This document shows positions 24,528 through 33,006 of a DNA stretch of 43,497 nucleotides, piece by piece. The translations under genes were made by a program, and so were the position numbers. Each line of letters begins with the position of its first letter. Position 1 is the first letter of the stretch. The notes under the pieces were generated by a model. It ran no database searches and was not told the origin of the DNA. It saw nothing but the letters and a program-made list of their open reading frames with translations. Source of the stretch: Bacteroidota bacterium (lineage in GTDB: Bacteria > Bacteroidota > Bacteroidia > Chitinophagales > Chitinophagaceae). The stretch is taken from positions 1 to 43,497 of the forward strand of contig JABDGW010000021.1 in assembly GCA_013285855.1 (NCBI GenBank), given 5' to 3'.

Positions 24528-25682
24528 CTAAGCACTGGCGACTTCACGAGAATCTTTCAATACAGGTTTTCCCTTCGCAAGAATTTTTTTCCGCAGCTTT
24601 AAGAAAGGTTTTTCAATTGTTTCATTTAGTATTAGTGAAACAATGAAAACAGTTACAATGCAAATAAAAAACATCAGGTTGCTGTTATCATCAATCTTAA
24701 ATTTTATTAATTGATTTTGTGTAACATGAATTACAATTTTATGTATAAGATAAATGCCGTAAGACAGCGCCGCTATTTTTGATGTGATTGTGGATTTGAA
24801 ACGATACAAAAAACTTTTATTACTTAAAGCGCATAAAACAACAATACCGTAACCAATATCAACCAGCGGGAAACCAAACACAGAAGCAGCAAAACTTTCC
24901 TGGTTTCCGCAGAAAAAATAAGCTGTTGCAAAAAGTACGAGGCTTCCTAATAAAAGTGCATTACCATAATTCAAAATTTTTTTACTGAAGACCGGTTTGA
25001 ATTGAAGCAACGCTGCAATGCTTACACCAACCAGCAGACCATCCAGCCTGCACCATGTTGGATAATATATCCATTTGGACCAGTCTACCCAATTATCATT
25101 ATTTGATAAATCAAAATGATTGAAAGAATACCATCGTATTAAAATTCCAAAAACAAATAAAGCAATCAATAGCCAAAAACCTTTTTTAATAAGTTTAAAG
25201 TTTACCAGTGCGATAAGCAGCAGCGGCAGAAATAAATAAAACTGTTCTTCAATACACAAAGACCATGCATGGGAAAAGGTTCCGTTTTTATTAACATCGA
25301 GCCCGATGTTTTGTGTGAAGGTTAAGTATTTCCAAAGCGGTGCTAATGCTTCTCTTTCTCTAAAAAAAGGAAATAAAAAATACAGCGCAACTACAACTAA
25401 ATAAGCAGGAATAATTCTGAAAAATCTTTTTATAAAAAACTGTTTAAAAGAAATTTTTTGTTGATGTGCTATTTTTTGAAATAGTTGTGAGGCAATCAAA
25501 TAACCGCTTAATACAAAGAAAAGGTCAACACCTGACCAACCGAATGTACTGATGGCATTCGTCCATTCAGGGTGCGGGAATAATCTTCCATAATGATAAA
25601 GGAAAACAAGAATGATTGCTAATGCACGTAAATGATCAAGACCGTAAAGTTTTTTATTGGTGCTGATTGTAGTGCTCATCAT
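24528..25682 (-). CDS. Acyltransferase 3 family membrane protein
   Basis: 384 residues with about ten membrane helices. The start KKLYGLDHLRALAIILVFLYHYGRLFPH carries the family R/H motif (LDHLRA..., FLYHY), and STFGWSGVDLFFVLSGYLI and the IEEQFYLFLPLLL segment are strong signatures of the OafA/YrhL/NodX group. These enzymes O-acylate sugars in LPS, exopolysaccharide or peptidoglycan in the cytoplasmic membrane. Two adjacent ATGs (25682 and 25679) are equally good starts. It is 43 bp downstream of a small ABM-like gene on the same strand, with a hairpin between. Substrate unknown. Confidence 0.9.
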   Translation of the reverse strand: MMSTTISTNKKLYGLDHLRALAIILVFLYHYGRLFPHPEWTNAISTFGWSGVDLFFVLSGYLIASQLFQKIAHQQKISFKQFFIKRFFRIIPAYLVVVALYFLFPFFREREALAPLWKYLTFTQNIGLDVNKNGTFSHAWSLCIEEQFYLFLPLLLIALVNFKLIKKGFWLLIALFVFGILIRWYSFNHFDLSNNDNWVDWSKWIYYPTWCRLDGLLVGVSIAALLQFKPVFSKKILNYGNALLLGSLVLFATAYFFCGNQESFAASVFGFPLVDIGYGIVVLCALSNKSFLYRFKSTITSKIAALSYGIYLIHKIVIHVTQNQLIKFKIDDNSNLMFFICIVTVFIVSLILNETIEKPFLKLRKKILAKGKPVLKDSREVASA

Positions 25683-25689
25683 CGTTCCT

Positions 25690-25720
25690 TAAACCTAAAA
25701 GGTTTTAAAAACTTTTCAGG
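25690..25720. repeat. Degenerate copy of the AAACCT...AGGTTT hairpin
   Basis: AAACCTAAAAGGTTT is followed, after a short spacer, by AAACTTTTCAGGTTT. The two arms pair at 13 of 15 positions. The same sequence plan occurs, perfect, at 22833-22865. It lies just upstream of the acyltransferase start and 3' of the preceding small gene. Confidence 0.55.
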
Positions 25721-25725
25721 TTTTA

Positions 25726-26034
25726 TCATCTTATCTCTCCGAAACATTCATAATGCTGAACCGTTGGCTCAAGCTCCAATAAGTATTTTTTATCTTCAGC
25801 ATAATATTTTGCCTTTTCATAATTCTTTCCCGCAAAAGCTTTTATGCTTTCAATATTCACCCACCATGAAACTGTCCATATATGCGTGATGTCGCCTTCA
25901 TTTTTTTGCCAGACTTGTGCATTTAAATTGCCCGGTGTACTCCTGTAATCTTTAATACCGGTTTTGTAAACATAATTCATGTATTCTTCTGCATCTGCGG
26001 AAGATGTTTTCCCATGCCATAAACGAACGATCAT
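25726..26034 (-). CDS. ABM-like (dimeric alpha/beta barrel) protein
   Basis: 102 residues. The pattern MIVRLWHGKTSSADAEEYMNYVYKTGIKDYRSTPGN ... THIWTVSWWVNIESIKAFAGKNYEKAKYYAEDKKYL fits an antibiotic biosynthesis monooxygenase-type ferredoxin-like fold: an N-terminal strand, a helix containing Y/W residues, then strand WTVSWW and helix. It has no signal peptide. Family members include cofactor-free monooxygenases and haem-degrading enzymes, but catalytic residues cannot be assigned here. It precedes the acyltransferase on the minus strand. Confidence 0.65.
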   Translation of the reverse strand: MIVRLWHGKTSSADAEEYMNYVYKTGIKDYRSTPGNLNAQVWQKNEGDITHIWTVSWWVNIESIKAFAGKNYEKAKYYAEDKKYLLELEPTVQHYECFGEIR

Positions 26035-26040
26035 AGAAAT

Positions 26041-26161
26041 AAATTAAAAATTAAAAGTCAAAATTGAAAAGTCAAAACTAAAGTTCATAATTATTTCTTC
26101 ACAAATATTAATTAGCAGGGTAAAGAATAAACCTTTTTAATTCTGACTTTTTAGTTAATCA
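26041..26161. repeat. Imperfect inverted repeat of iterated AAAAGTCA words
   Basis: The left part (26041-26083) is made of tandem ATTAAAAGTCAAAATTGAAAAGTC-like words. The right part (26132-26161) is its partial complement, and a 19-nt core matches at 17 positions. The right arm ends two bases before the stop of the nucleoside permease gene (26164-26166). Confidence 0.5.
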
Positions 26162-26163
26162 CA

Positions 26164-27384
26164 CTATTTCAATAGCTCTGCATGTACAGCGCTTCGCCTG
26201 TTATCTTTAAAGAATAATGTAAATAATATCAGCACAGCAAAGGCAATGCCTGCAGGCACAAGCCACACACTTCTCCAGTGAACAATGTTATCAATCGTGT
26301 ATTTATCTTTTATATAACCCGAAAGCAATGTACCTATCCACATACCAATTCCATACGTTGCCATTGTAATCATTCCCTGCGCCTGGCTTTGAATATTTAA
26401 ACCTGCTTTGCTATCAGTATAAATTTGACCGGTAACAAAAAAGAAATCAAAACATACACCATGTAAAATAATACCGGCAAACAACATCCATAAGTTTGCG
26501 CCGGCATCTCCATAACCAAAACAAAGAAAACGCAACGTCCACGCAATCATTCCTAATGCTATCATCCATTTTACACCCAATTTTCTAAAGAAAAATGGTA
26601 TCAGCAAAATAAAAAAAGCTTCAGAAAATTGCCCGAACGTCATATTACTTGTTACGTTTTTCATGCCTGTTTCTGTAAGAAATAAATTGGTAAGGCTGTA
26701 ATAAAAAGAAAGCGGGATACATATTAAAACAGAAGCAATGAAAAACACAACAAATGATCTGTCTTTAAATAATACAAATGCATCTGCACCTAAAATTTGC
26801 CTGAATGTTGCCGCAGTGCCTTTTGCTTTTGGAGGTGTATCAGGCAATGCGAAACTTAATAATCCCAATACCGCAGAAGCAACTGCAGCCATTTTAAAAG
26901 TAAATACTAAATCTTCTGTGCCAATTTTAAAAACTTTATCAAGCAGCCATCCTGTTGCAATCCATCCAATTGTTCCTAAAACTCTTATTGAAGCAAACTC
27001 TTTTCCCGGGTCTTTCATTTGCCTGAATGCAACGGAGTTTGCCAGTGCTAACGTTGGCGCGTACATCAACGAATACAATAATAATATCCAATAAAAAGAT
27101 GAAGGAGATTTTATAGTTGTAATGTAAAACAACAGCACAGCACCAACAAGATGCAATACGCCCAATAATTTTTGTGCTGAAAAATACCGGTCGGCAATCA
27201 TGCCCACAAAAAATGGCGAGATGATGGTAGCAATTGCCATCGCACTATATGCAGCACCAATTTCAACACCGCTTGCATGTAGTACTTTATCAAGATAAGT
27301 GCCCATGGTTACATACCATGCGCCCCAGATAAAAAATTCAAGAAACATAAGGGCAGACAATCGTATGCGAACAGATATATTCAT
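26164..27384 (-). CDS. Nucleoside:H+ symporter family permease (MFS)
   Basis: 406 residues, twelve predicted membrane helices. IRLSALMFLEFFIWGAWYVTMGTYLDKVL at the start is characteristic of the NupG/XapB nucleoside permease group in Bacteroidota. ISPFFVGMIADRYFSAQKLLGVLHL is the conserved loop 2-3, and VCFDFFFVTGQIYTDSKA lies in helix 9-10. It takes up nucleosides with protons across the cytoplasmic membrane. It follows the carB half-gene on the minus strand by 353 bp of repeat-rich DNA, so co-transcription is doubtful. Confidence 0.9.
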   Translation of the reverse strand: MNISVRIRLSALMFLEFFIWGAWYVTMGTYLDKVLHASGVEIGAAYSAMAIATIISPFFVGMIADRYFSAQKLLGVLHLVGAVLLFYITTIKSPSSFYWILLLYSLMYAPTLALANSVAFRQMKDPGKEFASIRVLGTIGWIATGWLLDKVFKIGTEDLVFTFKMAAVASAVLGLLSFALPDTPPKAKGTAATFRQILGADAFVLFKDRSFVVFFIASVLICIPLSFYYSLTNLFLTETGMKNVTSNMTFGQFSEAFFILLIPFFFRKLGVKWMIALGMIAWTLRFLCFGYGDAGANLWMLFAGIILHGVCFDFFFVTGQIYTDSKAGLNIQSQAQGMITMATYGIGMWIGTLLSGYIKDKYTIDNIVHWRSVWLVPAGIAFAVLILFTLFFKDNRRSAVHAELLK

Positions 27385-27737
27385 GTATTGATTTTAAGTT
27401 GATAAAAGTAAAGGAGTTTTTTAAAAACAAGAATTTGTTATTTAGTGAAAGCAGGTGCCCAGTCAAACAGAGAATGATGGCGTAATTGTTATATAGCACT
27501 TACCTTATAAAACTTTTAGAAAAATCAACAAGAATCACGTCTTTTCCGCGAATGCGGGAATCTGCTTTTAATAATTTTGAAGTTTTTATTGAATAGAAAA
27601 TATTTGAAGAGCAGATTGCCATCAAGTTGGCAATGACGTTTGAGTGATTGCATTGTATACTTGATGTGTAAACCTATTAATATTAATACAACAACTTTCC
27701 ATCGAATCTCTTTCTGCCTTTAGGGCTGGGGTAGTTA
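27385..27737. other. Repeat-rich gap between carB half-gene and permease
   Basis: No protein gene is supported. The gap holds a MITE-like inverted repeat (27537-27639) and, next to the carB stop, a CCCCAGCCCTAAAGG-type segment (27724-27738 on the reverse strand) that resembles common dispersed intergenic sequence. The C-terminal half of carB is not found here in any frame. Confidence 0.5.
27537..27639. repeat. MITE-like inverted repeat with 30-bp arms
   Basis: Left arm 27537-27566 starts ACGTC and ends AATCTGCT. Right arm 27610-27639 starts AGCAGATTGCC and ends GCAATGACGT. They pair at about 20 of 30 positions, strongest at the ends. The AATCTGC...ACGTCATTGC words resemble the widespread GCAATGACG intergenic repeat of bacteria. 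Forty-three AT-rich bases lie between. Confidence 0.5.
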
Positions 27738-29384
27738 TTATCCTTCAAACGAACTATAGAAATAAGGCGTTTTTGCTTCAAACTCAGCACTGCATGTATC
27801 AACCATTTTATATACACGCATAATACCCAATGCTTTTCTTTTTTCATACACCTGTTCATCAGTACAACGATCAATTAAAATGCGTGCAATCTGTTCATCA
27901 CCAAAACCATTTTGCTTGGCTTCTCTTAACAGATCTTCCGGCAAGCTATCTAATGTATGTTTGATAAGCTCTTTTTCAATGCGTACAATTTCCTGTATTT
28001 GATAAATGAACCAGCGATCTATCAGTGTTGCTTCAACAATGGTTTTTATTCTCACGCCTTGCATCAAAGCGTCTTTTATACGGAAGATGCGGTCCCATTT
28101 TGGTGTTTTAATATATTCAACCAATTCATCGCTCTTCATCAAACTCTTTCCATAATAACCTAAACCAACCGCTTCGTTCTCCAAGCTCTGACAGGCTTTC
28201 TGTATAGCTTCATTAAAACTTCTGCCAATCGCCATTACTTCACCAACACTTTTCATTTGCAAACCAAGGGTATCATTTGCGCCTTTGAATTTATCAAAAT
28301 TCCAACGCGGCACTTTTACAATCACATAATCCAATGCAGGTTCAAAATATGCAGAAGTAGTTTTGGTGATTTGGTTTTTTAATTCATCCAATGCGTAACC
28401 AATTGCAAGCTTGGCAGCAATTTTTGCAATAGGATACCCGGTTGCCTTACTTGCCAGCGCAGAAGAGCGGCTGACACGCGGATTTATTTCAACTGCAATG
28501 ATATCTTCCGTTTCAGGATTTAATGCAAACTGTACATTGCAACCACCTGCAAAATTGCCAAGGCTGCGCATCATCTTAATTGCCTGGTTACGCATGTCCT
28601 GGTAAGCCACATCACTCAAGGTCATCGCCGGTGCAACTGTTATTGAATCGCCGGTATGAATACCCATCGGATCCATATTTTCTACTGTGCAAATGATAAC
28701 AACATTATCATTTTTATCGCGCAGCAATTCCAACTCAAATTCTTTCCAGCCAAGCACTGCTTTTTCAACCAATACTTCATGTATGGGTGAAGCTTGTAAA
28801 CCACGTTGTAAGGCTTCATCCAATTCAGATTTATCATGCACAAAACCACCACCCGTTCCGCCTAATGTAAATGACGGACGAATTACCAAAGGAAAGCCTA
28901 TCTGCTGTGCATATTCTTTTCCTTCTAACCAGCTATTGGCAACACGGCTCGGCGCCACCTTAATACCAATATCAATCATTAACTGCCTGAATTTTTCGCG
29001 GTCTTCCGCCACTTTTATCGCGGCAATATCTACACCAATCAACCGTACATTATATTTTTCCCAAACACCTAATTCGTCTGCTTCAATACAAAGATTTAAT
29101 GCCGTTTGTCCACCCATTGTTGGCAGCACCGCATCAATATCATTTTCTTCTAAAATCTTTTCGATGCTTTCAACCGTTAATGGCAACAAATACACTTTGT
29201 CCGCCATCATCGGGTCAGTCATAATAGTTGCCGGGTTGCTGTTAATAAGAATAACTTTTATTCCTTCTTCGCGAATGCTTCTTGCTGCTTGTGAACCACT
29301 GTAATCAAACTCGCAAGCCTGGCCAATAACAATAGGGCCAGAACCAATAATTAAAACTGAATGAATAGAATTGTCTTTAGGCAT
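27738..29384 (-). CDS. carB: Carbamoyl-phosphate synthase large subunit, N-terminal half only
   Basis: 548 residues, compared with about 940-1070 for a full CarB. It contains [33 protein letters not shown], the first ATP-grasp domain ([42 protein letters not shown]) and the oligomerisation domain to about 545, ending in YFYSSFEG-stop. In full-length relatives the sequence continues after SSFE into the second ATP-grasp half, which is absent here. The break is exactly at the domain boundary. Some archaea and Aquifex have naturally split CarB genes, so either a real split or a truncation is possible. If functional alone it would make carboxyphosphate and carbamate but not carbamoyl phosphate. 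Nothing similar lies within the window. Confidence 0.85.
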   Translation of the reverse strand: MPKDNSIHSVLIIGSGPIVIGQACEFDYSGSQAARSIREEGIKVILINSNPATIMTDPMMADKVYLLPLTVESIEKILEENDIDAVLPTMGGQTALNLCIEADELGVWEKYNVRLIGVDIAAIKVAEDREKFRQLMIDIGIKVAPSRVANSWLEGKEYAQQIGFPLVIRPSFTLGGTGGGFVHDKSELDEALQRGLQASPIHEVLVEKAVLGWKEFELELLRDKNDNVVIICTVENMDPMGIHTGDSITVAPAMTLSDVAYQDMRNQAIKMMRSLGNFAGGCNVQFALNPETEDIIAVEINPRVSRSSALASKATGYPIAKIAAKLAIGYALDELKNQITKTTSAYFEPALDYVIVKVPRWNFDKFKGANDTLGLQMKSVGEVMAIGRSFNEAIQKACQSLENEAVGLGYYGKSLMKSDELVEYIKTPKWDRIFRIKDALMQGVRIKTIVEATLIDRWFIYQIQEIVRIEKELIKHTLDSLPEDLLREAKQNGFGDEQIARILIDRCTDEQVYEKRKALGIMRVYKMVDTCSAEFEAKTPYFYSSFEG

Positions 29385-29391
29385 AATTGTG

Positions 29392-29399
29392 CAAATGTA
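29392..29399 (-). promoter_or_regulatory. -7 box for carB
   Basis: On the minus strand this reads TACATTTG, a perfect TAnnTTTG element, only 7 bp before the ATG at 29384. A transcript would start within a few bases of the start codon, implying a leaderless or near-leaderless mRNA. Confidence 0.45.
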
Positions 29400-29634
29400 A
29401 ACTGCTGTGATTTATTTTAGTGTGCTAATATTTCAGGCTAATTTAAAGCATGTATAGTTTTAAATGTAAGACTTTATATTGTTTAAAATTATAACACAAG
29501 CCAACATTATAAAATGCGAATAGTGGCTTTATAAATAATTTTATTTTTTGTTTTTAGATCTTTGAGGTATTAAGATATCAAGAAAAAAAATTTAAGTTTG
29601 TTTCAATAACTCTAAATATTTAATTGATACCATT

Positions 29635-31383
29635 ATGCAACTGCAAATAAATCACCTGAAGATTTTTGTAATATTTTTTGTTGCGCTTACCTTTTCAAAT
29701 TTTGTATTTACCCAACCTGTTATAAATTCTGTAAGCCCGTTAACAGGCTTAACAGGAACAACAATTACAATTAAAGGAACTGGTTTTGGCAATTTGCCAG
29801 ACAGTAACATTGTTTTTTTTGGGGCCGTAAAAGCAAAAATAATCAGCGCATCAGATTCTTTGATAGAGGCAAAGCTGCCTGTAGGTGCTACATATCAACC
29901 TGTAAGTGTAACAGAAAACAAATTAACAGGGTTTTCTTCTCAATCAGTTGTAATAACTTTTAAAGGAAGTGGTGGTATAGCGCCAAATTCTTTTGCATCG
30001 AAAATTGATTTTCCTGCGGGAAGATATCCTCGCGAAATGATAGTGTGCGATTTGGACATGGACAAAAAGCCAGATATAGTAATGATAAATGGAAACGATT
30101 CTTTAATTGCTGTATATAAAAACCTAAGCACTACCGGAAATATATCTTTTGCCAATGTTGCGAATTATTCTACAGGAAATAATCCATTTGGCATTGCAGC
30201 AGGAGATTTCAATGGAGATGGAAAGCAGGATATAGCAGTTTGTAATAACAACGATAATACAGTTTCGATTTTTAAAAATAGCAGTACAAGAAGCAACATT
30301 ATTTTTGATACCCCGATAAACTTTCAAACAGCTGACAATCCCATCAGTATTACTGTGAGCGATTTTGATAATGATGGCAAACCTGACATTGCCGTTGTTA
30401 ATAGCAATTCCAACTCAATAAGTGTATTAAGAAATATAACTGCAAAAAAAATTTCATTCGATAACAAAGTTGATTTTCCTGCCGGTAATTGGCCGATGGG
30501 TATTTGCTCAGGAGATTTAAATGGAGATGGAAAAACAGATATCGCCGTTACTAATTTCAACGATAATACAATATCTGTATTCAAAAATGCAAGCAAACAA
30601 GGCAAAATGATTTTTGAATCAAAACTTATTTTTCAAACAGGAGACGGCCCTTGGCATCCTGTAATAGCTGATGTAAATGATGACCAAAAACCTGAACTTA
30701 TTATACCTAACAGTAACTCAAACAGTATTTCAATATTTAAAAATATAAGCAAGGAAAACAAAATAGCTTTTAGTACAAAAAAGGATTATGTAACAGGTGA
30801 ACTTCCGCTAAATATTGCAGTTGGTGATATAGACGGTGATGAAAAGCCAGATATTGCCGTGTCGGATTTCAGCATCTTTTCAAACGCAGTTTCCGTTTTT
30901 AAAAATATTGGAAATGATGAACGCATATCGTTTAAATCAAAAGTTGATTTTGGGACTGCAAATAGTCCTAGAGGAATAATAATGGATGATTTTGACGGCG
31001 ATGGCAAACCGGATTTAGCGGTGTCAAACAGTAATTCCAATTCTTTATCAGTTCTACAAAATCAAGTACTCTCAAATGCTGTATTGTTTTCCGGAACAGT
31101 AATATCCAACACTTCTGCAAACAAGGCAATCCTTCAAATCCAACCCACTGTATCTAACGGAAATTTCAGCGTTCACACTTTTTTGCCTGTAAAAAAATTA
31201 TCAACTTCATTTACATTATATAATAGCCTGGGAAAAATAATATGGCAACAATATGCAGGTAAAACCTGCAGCACTATTGATCAAAATTTTCGCCTTGAAA
31301 ATGTACTTTCTAATGGCGTATATTTTTTGCATGTTACCAGAAGTGACACACACCTTATAACTAAAATTATAATATGCAAATAA
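29635..31383 (+). CDS. Secreted VCBS/FG-GAP repeat protein with T9SS sorting domain
   Basis: 582 residues. A signal peptide (1-26) leads to an IPT/TIG domain (PVINSVSPLTGLTGTTITIKGTGFG). Then come six or seven FG-GAP/VCBS repeats, each with a calcium-binding-like D-x-[DN]-x-D-x-K-[PT]-D motif: DLDMDKKPD, DFNGDGKQD, DFDNDGKPD, DLNGDGKTD, DVNDDQKPE, DIDGDEKPD, DFDGDGKPD. These build a beta-propeller. The C-terminus (LQIQPTVSNGNFSVHTF, then NVLSNGVYFLHVTRSDTHLITKIIICK) is a type A T9SS sorting domain, so the protein should be secreted and attached to the cell surface. Ligand unknown. The 250 bp upstream holds no clear -7 box. Confidence 0.92.
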   Translation: MQLQINHLKIFVIFFVALTFSNFVFTQPVINSVSPLTGLTGTTITIKGTGFGNLPDSNIVFFGAVKAKIISASDSLIEAKLPVGATYQPVSVTENKLTGFSSQSVVITFKGSGGIAPNSFASKIDFPAGRYPREMIVCDLDMDKKPDIVMINGNDSLIAVYKNLSTTGNISFANVANYSTGNNPFGIAAGDFNGDGKQDIAVCNNNDNTVSIFKNSSTRSNIIFDTPINFQTADNPISITVSDFDNDGKPDIAVVNSNSNSISVLRNITAKKISFDNKVDFPAGNWPMGICSGDLNGDGKTDIAVTNFNDNTISVFKNASKQGKMIFESKLIFQTGDGPWHPVIADVNDDQKPELIIPNSNSNSISIFKNISKENKIAFSTKKDYVTGELPLNIAVGDIDGDEKPDIAVSDFSIFSNAVSVFKNIGNDERISFKSKVDFGTANSPRGIIMDDFDGDGKPDLAVSNSNSNSLSVLQNQVLSNAVLFSGTVISNTSANKAILQIQPTVSNGNFSVHTFLPVKKLSTSFTLYNSLGKIIWQQYAGKTCSTIDQNFRLENVLSNGVYFLHVTRSDTHLITKIIICK

Positions 31384-31542
31384 GTCTTTAAAGATGTGTG
31401 CATTGGACTCGCGTGGTATATTCTGGTTTTAGGCATTTTCACGATTTCTGTTTTCAACCGCTAATCTAACATCAAGCTTTTCATCAGTAAATAAATCTTT
31501 AATTAATCCTGAACGCAAAAGCGCTGCTTTATTTTTGCATGA

Positions 31543-32700
31543 ATGGAACTTGTTTCTAAAACGCAACTGCCGCGTATAAAACACCGCACGGCTACGCTGG
31601 TATATTTTTTTCTTTCAGGATTTGGATATTCTACCTGGGCTTCACGTATACCTGCTATTCAGCAACAATTGCATATGAATGAAGCGCAGTTAGGCGCGGC
31701 TTTATTGGCGGCACCAATTGGCGTATTGGTAACAGTTCCGTTCACCAGTAATTTATTAAATAAATACAGCAGTAAAAGCATCATGATCTTTGGTGCGATT
31801 TTTTACAATATGATGCTTGCGCTTTTAGCTTTTGTTGTGCAACCATGGCAATTGTGGGCAGTGTTATTTGCATTTGGTTCATCACGCAACCTGCTTAATC
31901 TTTCAATGAATGCACAGGGTGTGGAAGTGCAGCGTTTGTATGAAAATTCTATTATTACCAGTTTTCATGCGGTATGGAGCATGGCTGGTTTTGCAGGTGC
32001 TGCAGTTGGTTATTTGTTCGTATTATCAGGCTTCTCATTAGCAGTGCATCTTGTATCGGTAAGTATTGCATTGCTTATTCTTTCCTTTGCTTTTTATCCA
32101 AATACTTATTATACACGGCAACATGTGCCGCAACGAAAAAAATTATTTGTATGGCCTGATAAATATTTACTGGTATTTGCAATGATAGCCTTTGCATCTA
32201 TGGCTTGTGAAAATGTAATGTATGACTGGAGTGCTATTTATTTTCGCAAGGCTGTAGTTACAACAAAAGAAACCGCAACGGCTGCATTTGTTTTATACAT
32301 GGTTTGCATGACCACAGGCCGATTTTTTGGTGATAAAATAGTGCCCAAGTATGGCATTATAACTATTCTACGCTACAGCGGTATTTTTATTTTTTCGGGA
32401 TTGTTGATAGCAGGTTTGTTTCCTTATGTGATACCTGCAGCAATAGGTTTTATACTTACGGGTTTTGGTGTATCGTGCATTATACCGCTGGTATTTAGCC
32501 TTGCAGGAAAATCAACCACCATGAGCAGCGGCACTGCCATTGCCTCTGTATCTACTATAAGTTATTTTGGGTTTTTAGCTATACCGCCCGGCGTTGGTTT
32601 TGTTGCGCAATCAATTGGACTGCGCTGGTCTTTTTGTATAATGGCTGCATTTGGAGCCGCAATAATTTTTTTGGTTTCAAAGATTAAACAGCAGGAATAA
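31543..32700 (+). CDS. MFS transporter (YbjJ-like)
   Basis: 385 residues with twelve membrane helices. The first segment (RTATLVYFFLSGFGYSTWASRIPAIQQQLHMNEAQLGAALLAAPIG) resembles E. coli YbjJ and other small MFS members. AVVTTKETATAAFVLYMVCMTTGRFFGDKI is the second-half loop that carries the G-R-x-x-G-D motif. Substrate unknown. A TATTTTTG -7-like box (31530-31537) lies only 5 bp before the ATG, so the transcript may be leaderless, or the box is chance. The start is unique, as the preceding ATG at 31539 is out of frame and closes after six codons. Confidence 0.85.
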   Translation: MELVSKTQLPRIKHRTATLVYFFLSGFGYSTWASRIPAIQQQLHMNEAQLGAALLAAPIGVLVTVPFTSNLLNKYSSKSIMIFGAIFYNMMLALLAFVVQPWQLWAVLFAFGSSRNLLNLSMNAQGVEVQRLYENSIITSFHAVWSMAGFAGAAVGYLFVLSGFSLAVHLVSVSIALLILSFAFYPNTYYTRQHVPQRKKLFVWPDKYLLVFAMIAFASMACENVMYDWSAIYFRKAVVTTKETATAAFVLYMVCMTTGRFFGDKIVPKYGIITILRYSGIFIFSGLLIAGLFPYVIPAAIGFILTGFGVSCIIPLVFSLAGKSTTMSSGTAIASVSTISYFGFLAIPPGVGFVAQSIGLRWSFCIMAAFGAAIIFLVSKIKQQE

Positions 32701-32757
32701 GTTAAAGAGTTTTTCTGCAGCATCTATAACTTCAATCGTTCTTTTTTCTGTTCTTGA

Positions 32758-32792
32758 TCGCGATTCATTTAAAGGCATTGATATGATTCTGC
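32758..32792 (-). pseudogene. Remnant of a GH20 hexosaminidase 3' end
   Basis: The minus strand encodes RIISMPLNESR, matching RMISMPLSELR near the C-terminus of the hexosaminidase at 33871. At the DNA level 25 of 29 bases agree (32764-32792 with 33910-33938). Stop codons and lack of similarity beyond this stretch show it is only a small fragment. The rest of the 306-bp gap (32701-33006) holds no gene I can support. Confidence 0.45.
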
Positions 32793-33006
32793 AAATTTTT
32801 TTCTCGGTTAGCTAAACAACATTGGATAGAATTAAGTTTTTAATGAAACATGTTCAGTTTTGAAAACGAAGCAATTTCGGCAATGCACTAGCGTTGGCTG
32901 TATTTGCGCAATAAAGAATTTGTAAGTTGTGGTAATATTTGAGTTGAGCATCATATTATCGTTAATTCTTAAAGTCAATTAAAGTTTCAAATTATAGTTT
33001 AAAAGC

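Noticed and set aside
24425-24646. 73-codon plus-strand frame overlapping the UUCG hairpins and terminator
   Set aside because: It runs through the terminator and into the antisense of the acyltransferase gene; no protein character.
27683-27874. Second reading frame at the 3' end of carB as a frameshifted continuation
   Set aside because: Its sequence after the junction ([12 protein letters not shown]) does not resemble the second half of CarB, so a simple frameshift is not the explanation.
28687-29304. Long plus-strand frame of about 205 codons opposite carB
   Set aside because: It is the antisense shadow of conserved CarB codons, with a Ser/Ile-rich translation typical of such shadows.
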